Source: Ariolimax columbianus (lineage: Eukaryota; Mollusca; Gastropoda; Stylommatophora; Arionidae). From it: a stretch of 64,000 nucleotides of DNA. Both the position numbers and the translations under genes were made by a program. The DNA is taken from positions 99,777,672 through 99,841,671 of the forward strand of contig JAVGWX010000005.1 in NCBI GenBank assembly GCA_036924085.1, written 5' to 3'. Position 1 is the first letter of the stretch; each line of letters begins with the position of its first letter. The notes below the pieces were generated by a model. It saw only the letters and a list, made by a program, of their open reading frames with translations. It was not told the origin of the DNA and made no database searches. Below, in pieces: positions 1-12,104 of the stretch.

Positions 1-257
1 AGCAGTAGTAGTAGTAGCAGTAGCAGCAGGAGCAGTAGTAGTAACAGTAGTAGCAGTAGTAGCAGCAGTAGTAGTAGTAGTAGTAGTAGTAATAGCAGTA
101 GTAGCAGTAGCAGTAGTAGCAGTAGCAGTAGTAGCAGTAGTAGCAGTAGTAGCAGTAGTAGCAGCAGTAGCAGTAGTAGCAGTAGCTGTAGCAGTAGTAG
201 CAGTAGCAGTAGTAGCAGTAGCAGTAGCAGTAGTAGCAGTAGCAGTAGCAGTAGTAG
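1..257. repeat. (AGT/AGC)n trinucleotide microsatellite
   Basis: Near-pure AGT/AGC triplets from the first base of the window up to the first recognisable exon. Read in the exon frame it gives serine codons, but every CAG in it could also act as a splice acceptor, so the exon start inside it cannot be fixed. Confidence 0.95.
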
Positions 258-258
258 T

Positions 259-366
259 ACTTCAAGGAAGGTCGGACATGACATCAAGAACAATACTGTC
301 AAGTTTGGCGGGAAATATTGTCGAGTAGTGATTGATGTCGACCATATCGTCAAGGTGTCCTTCCCT
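259..366 (+). CDS. NRF-6-like exon 1 of the window (NRF domain part)
   Basis: The frame reads TSRKVGHDIKNN then VKFGGKYCRVVIDVDH and ends phase 0 before a strong donor GTAAGT at 367. FGGKYC fits the 'F.GkYC' block of NRF domains, which lie on the outer side of the membrane and are held by disulfides. The acceptor is hidden in the AGT/AGC tract upstream; the given start is the first codon outside the tract. The serine run might be coding or might be intron. Earlier exons must lie off the window. Confidence 0.6.
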
Positions 367-399
367 GTAAGTTGTGAGCTTTATAGATATCGTAGTTGT

Positions 400-763
400 A
401 GTAAGACTAGCAGTAGTAGTAGCAATAGTAGTAGTAGTAGTAGCAGTAGTAGTAGCAGTAGTAGTAGCAGTAGAAGTATCAGTAGTAGTAGCAGTAGTAG
501 TAGTTGTAGTTGTAGTAGTAGCAGTTGTAGTAGCAGTAGCAGTAGCAGTAGTAGTAGCAGTAGTAGTAATAGTAGTAATAGTAGTAGTAGTAGTAGCAGT
601 AATAGTAGCAGCAGTAGTAGTAGTAGTTGTAGTAGTAGTAGTTGTAGTAGTAGCAGTAGTAGTAGTAGTAGTAGTAGTAGTATCGGTAGTAGTAGCAGTA
701 GTAGTAGTTGTAGGTGTAGTAGTAGCAGCAGTAGCAGTAGTAGCACTAACAGTAGTAGCAGTA
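400..763. repeat. (AGT/AGC)n microsatellite in intron 1
   Basis: Trinucleotide repeat similar to the one at 1-257. It gives long low-complexity reading frames (polySer, polyVal, and polyLeu on the minus strand) which are not genes. It forms the left flank of the solo LTR-like element at 768. Confidence 0.95.
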
Positions 764-767
764 GTAG

Positions 768-1715
768 TGTAGCAGACTCCACTGTTTGCTCTGGCCGTGA
801 TCTAACTAAGAACATTCTCACACTCATCCACATCATCATGACCATACTCAGTAAATGACATATCACACAGCAGGTGGCATATTTATTATATCATACTCAT
901 ATCATAGAATGAGTAGAGAAATTACAAACACAATATAATACATATCTTAACTATACATTCTACTAAAACGGGAATTGTAAGCATTAGCTATTGATGGAAT
1001 TCCCAACTATCTAAAACCCAGTTCTATTGCCTTGCAATTGCATCACCCACACATCGCCTTAATTGCGTCTTCAACACACCTGATCAAATACTCTTCCTCA
1101 CTGAAATCCCCTCAGGCGGGCGATCTCGACATAACTCGTTCACAATGTGTCCTTGCTTACAAACACACTTTCAGATTATCTATTAATGCAAAACTCATTC
1201 ACCTATTTGAGCGATCCTGTTCTATCACTAAACATTCGTCCAACAGTCTACCAATCGCTCCTCTATCTAAGTCGGTGAGTTAAACATACTATCTACATTC
1301 AGTCTCTCTCTCTCTCACTCTCCTCCATACAGCCTCTCTCTCTAGCCTCTCTCCATCCCTCTATCCAGCCTCCCCAGCTAAACTTTGTCTCGAGTTATAT
1401 ATCCTCAAGCAAGGCCAGAGCTTGACCAATCGATCTCAGGTGATGGTCATCTTCAGTCCCATTGGACCGAAACACTTTGCACACCTGTCACTCATTCTCT
1501 CGCAGCAAGCCCCGCTGCCAATTTCGTCTGTCAATCAATCTCCCCCTACCAAAATCGGAAGGCCAGTGGTCAGTATCTACCTGTCCACATTCCTTAACCC
1601 AACTCTGTTCTCCTTTGCTGAGACGGTGAGTGACCTTGACATGCATTCAGGTAACTTTAAGCTTTAACATGTTCAGGCATCCTAAACTCCCCTTGCTCCG
1701 GCGGGAACTGTTACA
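768..1715. mobile_element. Solo LTR-like element, copy A
   Basis: Starts TGTAGCAG and ends CTGTTACA (short inverted TG..CA termini) and is flanked by a 4-bp direct repeat GTAG (764-767 and 1716-1719). A second copy lies inverted at 17122-18615 with its own 4-bp flank repeat. The two share long blocks, for example around 1010-1280 and 18060-18330. TG..CA ends with 4-bp target duplications fit a solo LTR of an LTR retrotransposon; no gag-pol is seen. Transcription direction is not clear. The copy holds a short CT-rich segment (1303-1380) that is an expanded 14-bp array in copy B. Confidence 0.75.
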
Positions 1716-1881
1716 GTAGCAGTAGTAGCAGTAGCAGTAGTAGCAGTAGTAACAGTAGCAGTAATAGCAGTAGCAGTAGTAGCAGTAGCAGTAGTAGCAG
1801 TAGCAGTAGTAACAGTAGCAGTAATAGCAGTAGCAGTAGTAGCAGTAGCAGTAGCAGCAGCAGTAGTAGCAGTAGCAGTAG
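1716..1881. repeat. (CAGTAG)n microsatellite
   Basis: Same trinucleotide mixture as at 400-763, now on the right side of copy A. The LTR-like element therefore sits inside what was one AGT/AGC tract. Confidence 0.95.
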
Positions 1882-2639
1882 ATTGTTCAGATTTGAGATC
1901 AATCAGCCCGATGCGCCCCATCATTACGATAGTGGTAAATATTTTATTGGACATAATTTAAAGTCGAGTTGACAACCTTGTTCCGGGTGTATAATTTACA
2001 TTCCAACAGAACCGTGGAACAGAAGACACCCTATTTTTATATTAGACCACTAGCAGAACAGTATATAGAAATATAAAAAAGCATTTATTTGTGCGCTATT
2101 TACTACAAAAACATGATATGTGCAGGAACTATAGGCGTGTATGGAAAAGACACATAAATATATATAAAGAAGGTAGGTATCAAAGACGATTTGGCTATAC
2201 GAAGAACAGCAGTTTACGAACGCGTTCATACCACAGAGCAGTGCTCTTGAACCTTTTGTGTTACCTTGTGCCAACTTTTATAACTTTCGTGAGGGTAAAT
2301 TTTCCTTACCGCCCACTAAAATCAAAATTGAAGAAAATTCAGCGATCGTCCGCTGAGTCTGTGTTTTTTAAAAAGTTTTTAATACAGCACGTAATTGTTC
2401 TGCAACTGCCTACTTGAAAGCTAAAATCAACTACTAGTGGGCGGTAGTGTCCATGTTGAACAGCATTGCCATAGAGAATTCCTCAGTAAAAGAGAAATAA
2501 GTAAAACATAACTAAGATAGCTGTTTACCGCTCACCAATGTACTAGTTGTAACGAACGGATGTGAATCCCAGCACAGAAAAGTCAGCTTCTAGTCTCTGA
2601 ATATATCTAAGATATGTCAAGTGAAAAGAAGACAAAAGA
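1882..2639. other. Unassigned intron sequence
   Basis: AT-rich intron 1 sequence. I see no gene, RNA or repeat that I can name here. Confidence 0.5.
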
Positions 2640-2945
2640 CCCACAATCAGACAATACGGCACGAACTCCAAATCCAGCCCTTTTCAGGCTGAGTGGAGCA
2701 ATCTCAACTCTAGTAGTTTGGCCACGTCCGCAGAATGAAAGAAGATCGTTTACCGCGTAGTCATGGGAAGCGTAGTGCCAAGGATCGAGACCCCAACATC
2801 TGCTGGTGTCACAATACAATAGATTCTATGGAAAACCAAGGACTAGACTGGAACCAAGCCAACAGATAGACAGCGGATTGAATAATCTGGTCTGGTTCTC
2901 TCTGCGGCGAACCTTTATACACCGGGGTAGCAGAGGAGTCACTAA
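2640..2945 (+). mobile_element. LINE reverse transcriptase C-terminal relic
   Basis: Broken frames read HVRRMKEDRLPR and then GLDWNQANR, matching the C-terminal tail of non-LTR reverse transcriptase ORFs ('GHv.RM...RLP...', '..ad R..W..l'). Stops and frameshifts are present, so it is a dead fragment without visible reverse transcriptase core. Confidence 0.5.
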
Positions 2946-2971
2946 GTTGGTAGCTTGATCAAGTACGAGAA

Positions 2972-3358
2972 GCTGTAGTAGTAGTTGTAGTAGTAATAGT
3001 GGTAGTAGTAGCAGGACTAGTAGTAATAGTGGTAGTAGTAGCAGGACTAGTAGTAATAGTGGTAGTAGTAGCAGGACTAGTAGTAATAGTGGTAGTAGTA
3101 GCAGGACTAGTAGTAATAGTGGTAGTAGTAGCAGGACTAGTAGTAATAGTAGTAGTAGTAGCAGGACTAGTAGTAATAGTGGTAGTAGTAGCAGGACTAG
3201 TAGTAATAGTGGTAGTAGTAGTAGGACTAGTAGTAATAGTAGTAGTAGTAATAGTAGTAGTAGTAGTTTTTGTCGTAATATTTGTAGGAGTAGTAGTACT
3301 TGACGTTGTAGTAGTAGGAATAGTAGTAGTTTTTGTTGTAATATTGCTAGTAGTAGCA

Positions 3359-3395
<37 letters not shown>

Positions 3396-3550
3396 AAGTA
3401 GTAGTATAGTAGTAGTAGTAGTAAAAGTAATAGTACTGTAATGTTAGTAGTAGAAGTAGTAGCACCTTAGTAGTAGTAGTAATAGTAGTAGTAGTAGTAG
3501 AAGTAGTAGTATTAGGGGTGGTAGGAGTAGTAGTACTAGTATCGGTAATA
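2972..3550. repeat. AGT-rich compound microsatellite with a 30-bp higher-order unit
   Basis: AGT/AAT/GGT triplets. From about 2999 to 3240 the triplets are organised into a regular 30-bp unit carrying GCAGGACTAG, repeated about eight times; the remainder is irregular. Confidence 0.95.
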
Positions 3551-3585
3551 GTAGCAATACTACACCAATCAATGTTGAAGTCCAG

Positions 3586-3746
3586 GGACTTGAATACAAG
3601 AATCAAATCCAGTATTCTTGTGCTAGCACATGTAACTATATCTTCAAATCTCCAGGAACCTTGTCGGCACTCAATTTGACCATACTGAAGGTGGTTTGTT
3701 TTGATGCCACCAGATTTGGTGAGGACGCGGGAGCCGTTGCCTTTGT
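3586..3746 (+). CDS. NRF-6-like exon 2 (end of NRF domain)
   Basis: Acceptor CAG at 3583-3585, phase 0 start matching exon 1, donor GTAAGT at 3747 in phase 2. Reads GLEYKNQIQYSCASTC, then LTILKVVCFDATRFGEDAGA. Cysteines at the positions of the '..vC.pssC..' and following '..v.Cf' blocks of NRF domains support the call. Three of the cysteines would be extracellular. The 5' boundary is the best phase-compatible acceptor but other AG sites exist nearby. Confidence 0.7.
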
Positions 3747-3879
3747 GTAAGTTGTATCTCGGGAGAATGGGGGTGTGGGGTGTGGCGGAGGGAGGGGGTT
3801 TGATAGACTCAAACTTACATTCACGACAGTCACACGTCTACAACAGCAATTGCCATTAAAGTGTTGTTGGTCACCTTCC

Positions 3880-5555
3880 CCATAACATTGAACACCATTG
3901 ACATAACATCGGTTTGCACCCATATAACATTGGCCACCACCCATATAACATAGGTGACCACCCATATAACATTGGCCACCACCCACATAACATTGGCCAC
4001 CACCCATATAACATTGGCCACCACCCATATAACATAGGTGACCCCCCATATAACATTGGCCACCACCCATATAACATAGGTGACCACCCATATAACATTG
4101 GCCACCACCCATAAAACATTGGCCACCACCCATATAACATAGGTGACCACCCATATAACATTGGCCACCACCCATATAACATTAGCCACCGCCCATATAA
4201 CATTGGCCACCACCCATATAACATTAGCCACCACTTATATAACATTTGTCCTCTCCCACATAACATTGGCCACCACCCATATAACATTGGCCACCACCCA
4301 TATAACATTGGCCACCACCCATATAACATTGGCCACCACCCATATAACATTGGCCACCACCGATATAACATTAGCCACCACTTATATAACATTTGTCCCC
4401 TCCCACATAACATTGGCCACCACCCATATAACATTGGCCACCACCCACATAACATTGGCCACCACCCATATAACATTAGCCACCACCCATATAACATTAG
4501 CCACCACTTGTATAACATTTGTCCCCTCCCACACAACATTGGCCACCACCCATATAACATTTGTCCCCTCCCATATAACATTAGCCACCACCCATATAAC
4601 ATTGGCCACCACCCACATAACATTGGCCACCACCCATATAACATTGGCCACCACCCATATAACATTGACCACCACCCATATAACATTGGCCACCACCCAT
4701 ATAACATAGGTGACCACCCATATAACATTTGCCACCACCCACATAACATTGGCCACCACCCATATAACATTAGCTACCACCCATATAACATAGGTGACCA
4801 CCCATATAACATTGGCCACCACCCACATAACATTGGCCACCACCCATATAACATTGGCCACCACCCATATAACATTAGCTACCACCCATATAACATTGGC
4901 CACCACCCATATAACATTAGCCACCACCCATATAACATTGGCCACCACCCATATAACATTGGCCACAACCCATATAACATTAGCCACCACCCATATAACA
5001 TTGGCCACCACCCATATAACATTGGCCACCACCCATATAACATTAGCCACCACCCATATAACATTGGCCACCACCCATATAACATTAGCCACCACCCATA
5101 TAACATTAGCCACTACCCATATAACATTGGCCACCACCCATATAACATTGGCCACCACCCATATAACATTGGCCACCACCCATATAACATTGGCCACCAC
5201 CCATATAACATTAGCCACCACCCATATAACATTAGCCACCACCGATATAACATTAGCCACCATCCATATAACATTGGCCACCACCCCTATAACATTAGCC
5301 ACCACCCATATAACATTGGTCACCACCCATATAACATTAGCCACCACCCATATAACATTGGCCACCACCCATATAACATTGGCCACCACCCATATAACAT
5401 TAGCTACCTCCCACATAACATTGGCCACCACCGATATAACATTAGCCACCACCCATTTAACATTGGCCACCACCCATATAACATTAGCCACCACCCATAT
5501 AACATTAGCCACCACCTATATAACATTAGCCACCACCCATATAACATTGGTCACT
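3880..5555. repeat. 21-bp minisatellite, about 80 copies
   Basis: Unit built around CCACCCATATAACATTGG plus a short linker, variants with AGGTGACC, TAGCCACC and TTGTCCCCTCC. Because 21 is a multiple of 3, several frames stay open on both strands (for example a VANVIWV heptad frame and a THITLAT frame). These ORFs are repeat artefacts with no start context or non-repeat domain. Confidence 0.97.
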
Positions 5556-7130
5556 ATCGATACTATAATTCCCAAACAGCCTTATCCTGACTGCTACCAC
5601 TTTGATAGCCATCCCTACCACAACGCTCACTACCACATCCGCAACCATCGTTACTACAACCCTCACTACCCCATCCCAAACTACCACATCCCTGACTACC
5701 ATAATGATCACTATCACAATCCTGACTACAACAACTCCCCCTACCACTTTCACCACCATCACTACCACAACCATCACTACCATAACTACCACAACTATCA
5801 CTACTACAACACAACCGACACTACCACAACCATCACTACTACAACCGTCACTACCACAACCCTCACTACCACTTTCGCATTCATCACTACCACAACCCTC
5901 ACTATCACAACCATCGCTACCACTTTCAACACTACCACACCACTCATTACAACAACCAATTTCATCACCCTCACTACCACATCCCTCGCTACCACTTTCA
6001 CCACTATCACAACCACAACCTCCACTACAACAACCGTAGCTACCACTATCACTACCACAACCATCACTACCACAACCATCACTACCACAACCATCACACC
6101 CACAACCATCACTACCACAACCATCACTACCACAACCATCACTACCATAACCATCACTACCACAACCATCACTACCACAACCATCACTACCACAACCCGC
6201 TCTGACACTTTCCCAACCATCACCACCACAACCATCCCTACCACAACACTCATTACCACAACCATCATTACCACAACCCGCTCTGACACTTTGCCAACCA
6301 TCACTTTCCCAACCATCACCACCACAACCATCACTACCACAAACCTAGCTACCTCAACCCTCACTAGCACATTCCTCGCAACCACTTTCACCACTATCAT
6401 TACCACAACCAGCAGTACCACAACACAACCAACACTACCACAACCCTCGCTACCACAACCCTCACTACCAGTTTCACCAAGACAAATCTACAACCCCCAC
6501 TACCACAACACAACCAACACTACCATAAACCTCGCTACTACAACTCTCGTTATCACAACCACCACCACCACAACACTCACTACCACAACCATCACTACCA
6601 CTTTCACAACCATCACTACCCCTTTCACCACCACCACTTTCACCACCACCACTTTCACCACCACCACTTTCACCACCACCACTTTCACCTCCATCACTAC
6701 CGCTTTCATCACCATCACTACCACAACCCTCCCTATCACTTTCATCGCAATCACTACCACAATCATCATAAACCTCACTATCACTTTCACTAATACCACA
6801 ACCATCACTATAACAACCATCACTACCACTACCTTCCCTACCACTTGCACCACCATCACTACCATAACGTTCACTACCACGGCCATCACTATCAATTTCA
6901 CCACCATCATTACCACAACCATCACTACCACATCTCTCATTACCACAACCGTCACTACCACAACCATCACTACCAAAGTCATAACTATCGTTTTCACCAG
7001 CATCACATCCAGAACCCTCACTACCACAACTATCACTACCGCAACCATCACTACCAGAATCCTCGATACCACTTTCACCACCATCACTACCAGAATCCTC
7101 GATACCACTTTTATCGTACTCATTATAACT
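5556..7130. repeat. Degenerate CACTACCACAACCAT (15-bp) array
   Basis: Long pyrimidine-poor array made from CACTACCACAACCAT-like words, much more diverged than its neighbours. It carries the second half of a 794-codon Thr-rich open frame (4794-7178) that I reject as a gene. Confidence 0.9.
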
Positions 7131-7585
7131 TCGTCAGTAACATTACCTTCACCTACTAACTTTACCTTCACCTACTAACATTACATTCACCTACTAACTT
7201 TACCTTCACCTACTAACATTACCTTCACCTACTAACATTACCTTCACCTACTAACATTACCTTCACCTACTAACATTACCTTCACCTACTAACTTTACCT
7301 TCACCTACTAACATTACATTCACCTACTAACTTTACCTTCACCTACTAACATTACCTTCACCTACTAACTTTACCTTCAACTACTAACATTACCTTCAGC
7401 TACTAACTTTACCTTCACCTACTAACATTACCTTCACCTACCAACATTACCTTCACCTACTAACTTTACCTTCAGCTACTAACTTTACCTTCACCTACTA
7501 ACATTACCTTCACCTACTAACATTTCCTTCACCTACTAACATTACCTTCACCTACTAACATTACCTTCACCTACTAACATTACAC
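7131..7585. repeat. 19-bp minisatellite
   Basis: Units of CCTTCACCTACTAACATTA, about 24 copies, few substitutions. CTAAC inside each unit resembles an intron branch-site word, though the next acceptor is 820 bp away. Confidence 0.95.
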
Positions 7586-7798
7586 GCCCAGTGCAACCCC
7601 GTACGGAAAGCCTAGTAACACTTACACATTTTAATTGAGTAGTAAGATTCTACTAAAGAGGATTGTGTATAAACCTAGCAACCTTCATTATGCAGAAGAA
7701 TGTAACTTCATAAACATCAACTGCAGGAGAACGGAAAGTGCTCTGGTGCAGGATACCATTAGATATCAGCTGCAATAGTAGCTCTATGCCTTACAGTC

Positions 7799-7940
7799 TC
7801 CGACCAGAAGAGGCACAGGCAGCGGTCGCTGACAGAGAAGGGTTGCGTGGTGTTGTAAGGATGTCTTCATGTATGCCCCAACGACCTCACCGGTTACGGG
7901 ATGACCTGACCTGACTTGACCTGACCTGAGCTGACCTGCT
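7799..7940 (+). mobile_element. LINE 3' end fragment (same family as 30143-31081)
   Basis: From ACCAGAAGAGGCACAGGCAG through the CCCCAACGACCTCACCGG block to a GACCT-repeat tail, nearly the same as 30963-31081. Severe 5' truncation left only the 3' end, the usual outcome of target-primed reverse transcription. Confidence 0.85.
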
Positions 7941-8019
7941 TCACAGGAAGCGAAATGGAGAGGACGAGAAAGACGACCAAGAAATATGCAATATCGTCGT
8001 GTGCAACAGAAGCTATCAT

Positions 8020-8400
8020 AATAATCCTGACCATAATCACTGAAACCATAATCACTGAAACCATAAACACTGAAACCATAATAACAATAATTTTAAACAC
8101 CAAAAATTATAATCACAATCACCCGATTCACCATAACCATAATCATCATTGCCATAATTACCATAACCATAATCACCCATAACCTTAAGCACCATAACAA
8201 TAATCACCATAACTATAATCAAATTAACCATAACCACCCTAACCATAATCACAAAAAACATAATCACTACAACCATAATAAACATAACCACTCTAACCAT
8301 AACCCCTATAACCGTAATAAGCATAATCACTAAAACCATATTCACAAAAATGTTAATCACCATAATCATGATCAATAGAACCATATTGCTACCATTTCCC
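8020..8400. repeat. Degenerate ATAATCACCATAACC repeat
   Basis: Imperfect 12-18 bp words of the CATAATCAC / CATAACC type reaching to 6 bp before the exon 3 acceptor, where the run changes to CCATTTCCCCTCCAG. Confidence 0.85.
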
Positions 8401-8406
8401 CTCCAG

Positions 8407-8567
8407 AGTTGTGTTGTTTATCTTCCTTGTTATGATAACCCTCTGTACTCTGTTGGACATCTACTGCTACCGACCGTGGCTCTCCTACGGTGACCAAAAG
8501 AACACAATCGCAAGACAGAATACAAAAGGCAGTGACGACACGCTACAAATTGAGCGTGGGATCTGTG
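8407..8567 (+). CDS. NRF-6-like exon 3 (first membrane helix)
   Basis: Acceptor CCCCTCCAG, phase 2 in, donor GTAAGT at 8568, phase 1 out. Reads VVLFIFLVMITLCTLLDIYC, a hydrophobic helix that follows the NRF domain in this family ('..tl.Dv' motif), then a polar linker (PWLSYGDQKN). The first base completes the GT left by exon 2 to a valine codon. Confidence 0.88.
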
Positions 8568-8780
8568 GTAAGTGGAGTTCTTTCATCATGTTGACAGAAC
8601 TACGACAACCACACCTTTAGTTGTTAATTATTTATGTAGTAAGTGCAGACCTTTCATCATCATAGCGGGCCGAAAGACAACAACATCATTAACTGTCTAC
8701 TATTGCTGTGTAAAGTGCCGTCTTTACGGCGTCGGTGCGGATCCAGGCCGACCACACCTTTAATTGTTGTGTATTTCGTC
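8568..8780. repeat. 71-bp triplicated segment starting at the exon 3 donor
   Basis: Three diverged copies start at 8568 (GTAAGTGGAG), 8639 (GTAAGTGCAG) and 8710 (GTAAAGTGCC), exact 71-bp spacing, with shared CTTTCATCATC and ACCACACCTTTA blocks. The first copy begins at the functional splice donor. Confidence 0.8.
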
Positions 8781-9180
8781 ACTGTTATTATCAACATTAT
8801 GTGCTATGTCGGCTGGCGTGAGCGATCATGAATCTCCTTTACTAAGTGTTGCTTTTCAATCGTTTGTGACTCCATTAATGTTGTATCGATCATCGATTTA
8901 TCAGAAAGCGATAGTTGTTGAATGTTGCCTTACGCTGGTAGCGGTTGACACGCCGATGTTATATACGCAAATAGCAGCTGAACTGAATTGAGAAGTTAAC
9001 AATCTCCTTGACGGGCTGATCCAGGTTTCTCTGGACGAGATAACAGAGTCACTGGACTTCCATGAATATCGTTGTTGTTCCAAGCTACACGAACTGAGTT
9101 AACTCTTGACGACGCTCCTTTCGTAGCGAGTTACAGGGGTTCTTCTTACATCCCGATGCGTACTTGGGAATGTGGACATA
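8781..9180. other. Unassigned intron 3 sequence
   Basis: No recognisable gene or repeat family apart from short open frames without similarity. Confidence 0.4.
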
Positions 9181-9184
9181 AATC

Positions 9185-9430
9185 TTTCAGGCTGTAGTGC
9201 CAAGCGAGGTTCCTCAATTAGCTCACCGTTTTGGGGATCAAAGTGTCAGGTCCTCAACTCGCTGGTCAGACTGCTGGGACAGTCTGCTTCCATGATCACA
9301 AACTAGGACATTGAGGTGAGGTCAATATGTTTCATCTGACCCTGATTACTCTTTGTTCCCGTTGACCAGTATGTTTCACCTGCCCCTGATTTCTCTTTGT
9401 TCTCGTTGACCAGCATGTTTCAACTGACCC
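9185..9430 (+). repeat. Dispersed repeat fragment plus a short 44-bp tandem
   Basis: The segment around 9255-9295 (CAACTCGCTGGTCAGACTGC then ACAGTCTGCTTC) matches 60027-60068. From 9325 a 44-bp unit with TATGTTTCACCTG..CCCTGA is present about 2.4 times, and the same words occur at 35965-36005 and, inverted, near 55800-55860. Confidence 0.6.
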
Positions 9431-9679
9431 ACCTCGCCTCCCCATCCTCCACAAATGTCATAAAAGATAATTAATTTGAGTGCTACTTGGAGCATTAATG
9501 GGAAACTGATTGTTTCAGACACACGAACTCAAAATACACGAATAGCCAGCAACAGCTGTGGTTTCATACTTCGTAAAAAGAACAATTGAGAATAAGGAGA
9601 TGATCTGCCTTCTAACTAGCATCACCAAGGATAAAGCTTCCAACTGATAATTTCGAATATCACTGAAGAGAAGAGGATG

Positions 9680-11045
9680 ATCTGTCATCAAGGATGACCA
9701 GTATCATTGAGAGGAAGGGGTCAGCTGTTATCATGGCTGACCAGTATAATTGAGAGGAAGGGGTCAGCTGTTATATTGGCTGACCAGTATCATTGAGAGG
9801 AAGGGGTCACCTGTTAGTAAAGCTGACCAGTATCATTGAGAGGAAGGGGTCAGCTGTTATCATGGCTGACCAGTATAATTGAGAGGAAGGGGTCAGCTGT
9901 TATCATGGCTGACCAGTATCATTGAGAGGAAGGGGTCAGCTGTTAGTAAGGCTGACCAGTATAATTGAGAGGAGGGAGTCAGCTGTTATCAAGGCTGACC
10001 AGTATCATTGAGAGGAAGGGGTCAGCTGTTAGTAAGGCTGACCAGTATAATTGAGAGGAAGGGGTCAGCTGTTATCATGGCTGACCAGTATCATTGAGAG
10101 GAAGGGGTCAGCAGTTAGTAAGGCTGACCAGTATAATTGAGAGGAGGGAGTCAGCTGTTATCAAGGCTGACCAGTATCATTGAGAGGAAGGGGTCAGCTG
10201 TTAGTAAGGCTGACCAGTATCATTGAGAGGAAGGGGTCAGCTGTTATCATGGCTGACCAATATCATTGAGAGGAAGGAGTCAGCTGTTATCATGGCTGAC
10301 CAGTATCATTGAGAGGAAGGAGTCAGCTGTTACCATGGCTGACACGTATCATTGAGAGGAAGGGGTCAGCTGTTATCATGGCTGACCAGTATCATTGAGA
10401 GGAAGGAGTCAGCTGTTATCATGGCTGACCAGTATCATTGAGAGGAAGGAGTCAGCTGTTATTAAGACTGACCAGTATCATTGAGAGGAAGGAGTCAGCT
10501 GTTATCAAGGCTGACCAGTATCATTGAGAGGAAGGGGTCAGCTGTTAGTAAGGCTGAACAGTATCATTGAGAGGAAGGAGTCAGCTGTTATCATGGCTGA
10601 CCAGTATCATTGAGAGGAAGGGGTCAGCTGTTAGGAAGGCTGACTAGTATCATTGAGAGGAAGGGGTCAGCTGTTATCGTGGCTGACCAGTATCATTGAG
10701 AGGAAGGAGTCAGCTGTTATTAAGACTGACCAGTATCATTGAGAGGAAGGAGTCAGCTGTTATTAAGACTGACCAGTATCATTGAGAGGAAGGAGTCAGC
10801 TGTTATCAAGGCTGACCAGTATCATTGAGAGGAAGGGGTCAGCTGTTAGTAAGGCTGAACAGTATCATTGAGAGGAAGGAGTCAGCTGTTATCATGGCTG
10901 ACCAGTATCATTGAGAGGAAGGGGTCAGCTGTTAGGAAGGCTGACTAGTATCATTGAGAGGAAGGGGTCAGCTGTTATCATGGCTGACCAGTATCATTGA
11001 GAGGAAGGAGTCAGCTGTTATTAAGACTGACCAGTATCATTGACT
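9680..11045. repeat. 43-bp minisatellite, about 31 copies
   Basis: Unit carries CAGTATCATTGAGAGGAAGG and GGTCAGCTGTTA; spacing 43 bp (for example TGACCAG at 9738 and 9781). Variant sites (GTAAGG, ATCATGG, ATTAAGA) recur in blocks, so whole groups of units were duplicated together. Each unit has one CAGCTG palindrome. Confidence 0.97.
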
Positions 11046-11096
11046 AGGCTTCATTTTCCTTTTCTCAAGAAGTATTGACACGTCAATAAGGATAGT

Positions 11097-11170
11097 AGAT
11101 AGCTGAGTCGCTTGAGTGCTCACCGTTCGCGTCAAAGGTAACGGGGTTAATTCCCTGTATCGACACGCTC
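11097..11170 (+). mobile_element. tRNA-like SINE head
   Basis: TAGCTGAGTCGCTTGAG fits a tRNA box A and GGGGTTAATTCCC a box B with normal spacing. No clover-leaf end or CCA context and several mismatches, so a SINE relic rather than a tRNA gene. The 3' end is not clear. Confidence 0.5.
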
Positions 11171-12104
11171 CAGTTTTCTCAGCTGTAAGCGACAAGAACA
11201 ACTACCACTAGAGACTAAAGGGCGACAATTGGAAAATGATAAGGCATGCACTGAGAAACAAACACAGCAGATTTAACCAGACATTCAATGGGGGTGGAAC
11301 CCACACGGAAACAGACAAGAGGGCTAAGAGGCAGTCGTGGAGTTCAAGGACGTTGTAATGGCACATTTATTATTGAAAGGCATTCATTGATGTCCATGAT
11401 TTACAGTGAACCAGATGGATTCGGCCAAGCGAGTTATCATAACAGTTTCCGAGTAGCACACTGTTAGAGAATTGGCTTATAACGGCAAAGGTTTCAGGCT
11501 CGCTCCATTTTCGAGACACAGCCGATTCAACGGTAAATAGGTTCCTTGCTTACTGTTAGGGAAGGACAGACGAGGAAGGGAGTTGATCACTTCACCTCAT
11601 GAAAAGTGGAGACATCTAACACTTAATCTCCGAGAGCAGCCTCTGCTAAAGCACTAACCACGCACGCACGCACACGCACCCAAGCACACACACACACACA
11701 CACTATCTGTATCGTGTTTGATCTAGCTACTGTGGTCCAATAGGATTGAAGAATGAATAACATCTGCATTGTAATCGCAAAGGGGTGTGCAAGCTGGGTT
11801 TCAATTTTATCTCCGAAAGACACACATTCCTATCAAATCCAGATTCTTGAACGTGTGTCCTAGTGTTCAAGAGTCAGGTAAGCAAACCTCTCAGCCACTG
11901 CTTTGACCTCCAGACATAACAAAAGATGAGATTATCTTTGATATAAGACTAGCTGAGCCGCGCAGAACATCTGTCCGCTAACGAACCCCTACAGCATGAA
12001 ATAAATCAGAGAAACTTTCTATTATCGATTACATTATGTCCCATTTTGACGGACTTCGATTTGTGTAGGCAAAGTGATCAGTGTACCACCGTGGAGTTGT
12101 TGAA
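11171..12104. other. Unassigned intron 3 sequence with (CA)n
   Basis: Mostly unique sequence. A CACA-rich stretch lies at 11655-11702. Nothing else recognised. Confidence 0.4.

Noticed and set aside
328..866. PolySer, polyVal and polyLeu frames
   Set aside because: Only the translation of AGT/AGC triplets in intron 1. The one real coding part there is the short exon ending at 366.
4382..5515. 377-codon minus-strand frame of VANVIWV repeats
   Set aside because: Antisense reading of the same 21-bp units; membrane-like look is accidental.
4794..7178. 794-codon Thr-rich open frame (THITLAT repeats)
   Set aside because: It is a product of the 21-bp array and of the CAC/ACC-rich array. All frames stay open there, on both strands. 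No non-repeat domain, no splice or start context.
8411..9083. Additional genes suggested by short frames near exon 3
   Set aside because: Apart from exon 3 they lie in the 71-bp repeats or unique intron DNA and show no family motif.
9680..11045. Possible CRISPR-like array (regular repeats)
   Set aside because: Units are contiguous at 43 bp with no unique spacers, the context is eukaryotic, and no cas genes exist.
11097..11170. Functional tRNA gene
   Set aside because: Boxes A and B are present but stems do not pair well and there is no terminator T run at the right place; more likely a SINE head. The same applies to 21841, 35490 and 55640.
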